From assembly GCA_033032865.1 (NCBI GenBank), contig JAWHQI010000277.1:2202501-2266500 (forward strand): 64,000 nucleotides of DNA, in the 5' to 3' direction. Positions 37,901-43,900 of the stretch are shown here, in pieces. Positions within the stretch are counted from its first letter, which is position 1; every line of letters starts with the position of its first letter. A program made the position numbers and the translations under genes. This stretch comes from Dactylorhiza incarnata (taxonomy: Eukaryota; Streptophyta; Magnoliopsida; Asparagales; Orchidaceae). The notes below the pieces were generated by a model that worked only from the letters and a program-made list of their open reading frames with translations, had not been told where the DNA came from and made no database searches.

Positions 37901-40900
37901 ATTATTAGAGCAAGGAAGAGGGAGGAGTTTACCATAGGCTCAAACGCAACTTAAATCCGAATCTTTGTTGAGTGCCAGGAATGTGATTGGGGTTCGAACA
38001 GTAATGGAAGGGGTGCAGGCAGTTGATGGCGTCGAAAAACGGTAGGATGAGAGTCGTAACGAGCCAAAGAGGGAGGGGTGGGACTCCGGGAGGAGGCGAC
38101 TTGGCTCGTGGGAACTGTAGGTATCGGAGACCGGCGAGCTTCTGGGCGAGGAGCAATGGCGTCGTTAAGGTACAGGAGGGATGGATTTTTCGGAAACAGA
38201 GAAGAGTTTCTCTGTTCCATATATTTTCCAACCTCCTCGGGACAAGGGTGAAATCAGATTTAATAGATATTTGAGTTTTTCAATTTTGGAACTTTTCCCA
38301 ATAGAAATAGAAGGAAATAAATTTGGAGGAATCGGTTTTAAGACAGGCTACTGTTTTAGGTTATTTTTTCCGATAGAAAGAAAAGGCAATGAATTTTTTT
38401 AAGCATAAAGAATCAAATATATGATTTCCAAAAGAATTCTTTCCATTCTAATTATGAACATAGAGTTTGATTTTAATTTCAATGTTGCCTAAAATAAAAA
38501 CATCCTAAATTTTAATAGATCGTTTGATTGCTTGCCTTAACTACCATTATACCTAGTTTGACAGATCTTTTTTATTCAGGGATTTATTAGGCGATCACTC
38601 TAATAAGCCGTCATAATGAGCGCGGGCATGTGCGCAAAATAAAACAAACAATACATGTAGATATAAAATAACGTGCGCTAAATTAAAATGCGCGATACAA
38701 AATTAAAATAAAATAAAATAAAGGTACAATGTGATGACGCGATGCAGGTTGCATCAATTCTCCCGTGGTTGAAAGGCCTCGACCCCGTCGAGAGTGTAAT
38801 GTAATCTGCGGCAAGGGAAATCAGACCGGCGATCTGAAAATGCTCTGCTACTGTCATGCTCGAGGTTGTGGTTGGTAGTGAGGCAAAGGAATGATTCTTC
38901 GCTACAGCTTATGACCCGTAGACAAACGCCCTTTCCTGAAAAATACAGAAAATTACTCTTCTTCGAAAAATTATAATTCCCGGTGATAGAATCAACCATG
39001 GAATTATAGTTTACCGAATATGCTCGCAAACTGTTAGTCATAATTTTATGCACAATATTTAAATGGTCAATAAAAACCAGAGCATCAAAGAGACGAGTAT
39101 CACAAAGTGGGAGAGAGTGGGGATCAAAGAAACATGGTACGAAACAAGCAGACTCGACCTTTGGAATCATTAACTCACGTCGCATCATACGCTCTCCTGT
39201 TAGACACATACGAGCGCCTACTAGACCAAAATCAACTATCCCAAACATATAGAATCTGACTAACGCTACAAAATTTAAAATTAAGCCCAAATTTACCATT
39301 TAAAATTTTCCAGAAAAATCCTTTAAATCGTGTATCCTTATTAGGAGTGAAATTTTTTGGGGTTCTTATTATCCTTAAAACATGAGTTCTCTTACATATA
39401 TCGATAATTTGATAAGAAATTTTTTTGTACATGTTTATATTTATAGGACAATGTAGTGACATAAAATGATGTTCTCCAAATATAAATTCAATATATGGTG
39501 ATGATTCTACTATCAAGCGTAAGTGAGCGTCATAATCAATGATTTTGCATAGATTCGACGGAAGGTGAAGGGGACCAGGTAGGACTGCGAGCGGTTCGGT
39601 TCGGTTCGGTTTTACGTAAAACCGAAACCGAACCGAATAGCCTCGGTTTTTACACACCCAAAACCAAAACCGAACCGAATCGAATCGGTTCGGTTCGGTT
39701 TTTACCCATCGGTTCGGTTTTCTGCATTTGCTTCGAAGTTGTTAAGTATTTTTTTAGGCACATGCGTTCTATCATAAAATTTTATGAGATTTTTGAACTA
39801 TTAGAACAACATTTAGGATCAATGTTATGAATAACAATATCAAATTTATTTCTCGTCGCGAATTTAATAGTATAACATAGGAAGATTTTTTATCCATACT
39901 CAATCTAAATTAAATAGAAAGAAAGAAAAATTAGGATTCTTTTTACTTTTCTATCAGCATTCACTTCCATTTTTCCAACACGATGAAAGAGATTGAGCTC
40001 AAAATGAAAGGGCACCCGCATCCTACTAAGACTATGACTGATCTATATCTCTGGTTGTGCATGGATTACCAATCTGAAGACTAAGAACTGAAATTCCACC
40101 ACTGAAATTTACCTGACCGTCTGTCAAGCCGCCCCAGCCACAAAGTCCCTGCTTTCCACAGCTTCTTCCCCTTTCCCTGTTCAGAAAAATATGAGCTCTG
40201 TTCAGAAAATAACACACCAAATACACACCAAAGTAGACTTGAAGCAGATGACCTCGGGATGACCTCAGACTGATGGAGACGAAAGGGTCGAGGGCTAGCA
40301 GAACAAGTTGCGCGGCCGCTCTTGGCGAAAGGGAAATCGGAAATGAAATCCCTCGTAAAATCGAAAATGAAATCCCGCTCTTGGCGAAAGGGAATCGGCC
40401 GCTCAAGAATCTGTTTTCTTTTGGACTAGGTTAAAGCTTGATCGAAGGCTCAAATCTAACTGTGCAGGCTTGTCTAGAATCGAGCTTGAAGTGAACCGTG
40501 CGTAGATCGAATTGAACTAAGAAATAAGAACAGCAAAGTTGATGCAGATGACCTCGGCTAGGGTTGCGCGCGAGAGAGCTGACGGAGACGAAAGGGTCGA
40601 GGGCTAGCAGAGAAAGTGGAGTTGAAGCCCTTCAGAGGCGGACCAGGCGGTGGAGTGAGCGACTGATCGTGACTGGCGTCGTCTTGTTGAACAGGCGGAA
40701 CAGCTGCGCGGCCGCTCCTGGAAATGAAAATGAAATCCCGCTCCTTGCGAGTTGCGAAAGGGAAATGAACTTATGGCTGATGGCGTAAAGCCTACAGAAG
40801 ACTAAAAGAGGGAAATGAAATATTGAAATTTCGCTTGGGCTCGGCCAAATAGGAATTATGATATTTTATTGAAATTCCGCATAACTGCATAAGAAAGCAT

Positions 40901-43900
40901 GAATAAGTCTGCTGGACAGAATTTTGGGTTCGGCGGCACTTTCGAAATTTTGGTCTTGAAAATTATGCCGGAGCCCGGAGGAAAAAAAATTAGCCCGAAA
41001 ATATATGATGGTCGGTTCGGTTCGGTTTAATCGGTTTTTCCATGTTGAAAACCGAACCGAACCGAATATGGGTCGGTTTTCAGCCACTACAAACCGAAAC
41101 TGAACCGAACCGGTCGGTTCGGTTCAAAAGTCGGTTCGGTTGAATCGGTTCGGCTCGGTTCGAGCGGTTTCGGTTTTTTACGCACAGGCCTAGGACCAGG
41201 CATGTGATCATCAAATACAAAGTCAATATATGGTTGTGACACTAGTGCTATGGGCGGGTGGCTAACAAGCATAATGTTAATAGGCTCAAGTGTATGTGTC
41301 TGAAGTGGATGAGGAGAGCCAGGAACGACAGAGATCGACTCAGTGTCATCTAAGATGAGTGACATGTCACTAATAAGTTCTTCCTGGGGCGGGGCCTCGG
41401 GAATAAACTTGGTGACTAAAGGTTGTGGTTCAGTGTGAACAAGTGTGGACACCGCTTCAGTCAGGATGGGGGAATGAGGAGGATGAAATTCCTCTTCTTG
41501 GAGCAGAGGCTCATGAAGGAACTCCTCGGCTGAAGGGGGTGTTATAGTAGAAACTAGGGGGGCCAAGGTGCGTGTGGGGGAAACGGCAAGTCTAAAGAGT
41601 TCCACTGATTGATACGTAGCTGGAACGTAGTCAAGGAAAACATATTGCTTGCGCATTGTCGTCTCAAAGTTGTGTACATCGGTGCACAACCCATTCAGAT
41701 TTTGTTTTAATTCGGCAGTGACTGTGTCGACTGACTTAGTTAAATCGCGCATTCGAATGGCTAAGTCACCTAAGGTGGATCCTATTCGATCTAACCGACT
41801 CTCCATACTTTTAAGTAAAAACTTAATGTTTTTTTAACAGGTTTAAATAAATTTTAAAAAGGTGGCTATGGGTGCGTGTGGGGGAGCCACGCCGTATTTT
41901 TTTTTGAAAATAAATTATAAATATTTTAAAATAGATTTTTTTTTAAATAATAAATAAATTTTGAAATTCGGATCGCGTGATTCGCGATAGGAGCGAATCA
42001 CAGACGCTCTGATACCAAACTGATGTAATCCGGATTCTCAAATTCGATTTTAAATAACTAAACTCGAGTTCGTTTTTAATTTTGCGACGCAAGAAGAATT
42101 TTCACGAGTAAATATAAGCAATAATCAACCACAATCTTGTAGACGCACATATGAGCCTAACAATCGAGCGTAATTAACAAAACGAAATAATTCTTCCACA
42201 TGCCTATATGAAAAGAATGAGAAAAATACAAAAAGTTAGAAATTAACGACAAAGAGGCAAGACGATAGTTAGGGCAAGCAAGCTCTTAGTCAATTGACCA
42301 TTAAATTATAAGCATTTAATTATATCTAACATTATTAGAGCAAGGAAGAGGGAGGAGTTTACCATAGGCTCAAATGCAACTTAAATCCGAATCTTTGTTG
42401 AGTGCCAGAAATGTGATTGGGGTTCGAACAGTAATGGAAGGGGTGCGGGCAGCTGATGGCGTCGAAAAGCGGTAGGATGAGAGTCGTAACGAGCCAAAGA
42501 GGGAGGGGTGGGACTCCGGGAGGAGGCGACTTGGCTCGTGGGAACTGTAGGTATCGGAGACCGGCGAGCTTCTGGGCGAGGAGCAATGGCGTCGTTAAGG
42601 TACAGGAGGGCTGGATTTTTCGGAAACAGAGAAGAATTTCTCTGTTCCAAATATTTTCCAACCTCCTCGGGACAAAGGTGAAATCAGATTTAATAGATAT
42701 TTGAGTTTTTCAATTTTGGTATTTTTCCCAATAGAAATAGAAGGAAATAAATTTGGAGGAATCGGTTTTAAGACAGGCTACTGTATAGAAAGAAAAGGCA
42801 ATGAATTTTTTTAAGCATAAAGAATCAAATATATGATTTCCAAAAGAATTCTTTCCATTCTAATTATGAACATAGAGTTTGATTTTAATTTCAATGTTTC
42901 CTAAAATAAAAATATGCTTAATTTTAATAGATCGTTTGATTGCTTGCCTTAACTACCATTATACCTAGTTTGACAGATCTTTTTTATTCAGGGACTTATT
43001 AGGCAATCACTCTAATAAGCCGTCATAATGAGCGCGGGCATGTGCGCAAAATAAAACAAACAATACATGTAGATATAAAATAGCGTGCACTAAATTAAAA
43101 TGCGCGATACAAAATTAAAATAAAATAAAATAAAGGTACAATGTGATGACGCGATGCAGGTTGCATCAAAAACCCAAACCGACATGAATCTGACATCCAA
43201 CATCTGCAAGCTTGATTATTATTATAAAAGAAAAGATGCAGAGGCACAACCGTAGGCAAATATTGATTAGGGCAAAGCAATTGACAATCAACAAACGAAC
43301 CAAGGTGCAAATATTTTCAAGCATGAGTAGAATAACCCCTGCAAATCAGACAACTCAATACTAATAGCAAATAAAACAAACATCCACTGTAATATGGTGT
43401 CAAGTACACAACAATAGTAAGTAAAGACTCCAAACTACAACTTACGCATGCAGAAGGTAGTGGGGATGGGATATGATGACGATCCAATGGCGGGTGACTC
43501 CGTCAAGGGCTGCAGACGGCTAGACAGCGGCAGAAGAGGCCCGGGAAAGGGATTTGTGGCTGGGTAGGGGTCGATTTGGGGTGTAGGTGGACTAAGGAGG
43601 ACAACAAGGGTTCTGTTGGGCTTTAATAGGACTGTGGGAGGTGTATTAGGGTGGGGAGAGGGCAGTTCAGCGGCTAGAGGATTTTGGAGGGGATCAGGTT
43701 AGGATCTGGAAGTAGATAATGGTTTCGAAAGCCTGACCGGAGAGTGAGGGGGCTGAGGTAGGTGCGGCATTGGGTGATAGGGGTCGGGGGCTTCAGGAGA
43801 AGGTAGGGCTGCGGAATTTTTGGTGAGAAGTGGGGATCGGGTGGCTATTAGGGCAGTGGAGCGTCTGTGGAAATGGCAGGGGTGGGGATGAGGGAACCGG

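Larger units (their letters stand above)
37601..43168 (-). mobile_element. Nonautonomous LTR retrotransposon with nested hAT (5.6 kb)
   Basis: The LTRs are 42021-43168 (5') and 37601-38756 (3') when read on the minus strand, each about 1.15 kb, ending TG...CA, and flanked by AAAAC at 37596-37600 and 43169-43173. The primer-binding site GTTTGGTATCAGAGC follows the 5' LTR at 42020-42006. The two LTRs differ by scattered substitutions and a few indels, such as a ~20-bp gap in the right copy around 42785 and an extra AAGCAAGCTCTT near 42272. The interior codes only a gag-like or accessory frame, with no protease, reverse transcriptase or integrase. It would need an autonomous helper. Confidence 0.93.
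37059..43206. mobile_element. hAT-like element containing a whole LTR retrotransposon
   Basis: An 8-bp duplication CAAGCTTG flanks it at 37051-37058 and 43207-43214. The ends are inverted near-copies: TAGATGTCGG at 37059 and CCAACATCTG at 43206. Removing the LTR retrotransposon leaves about 570 bp with no transposase gene, so it was a short nonautonomous element. The 8-bp palindromic duplication fits hAT transposition. The short, imperfect terminal repeats keep confidence moderate. Confidence 0.5.

Noticed and set aside
37929..38231. 100-codon frame with a near-identical copy at 42359-42661
   Set aside because: Both lie in the LTRs of one retrotransposon; the similarity is LTR identity, not conserved coding.
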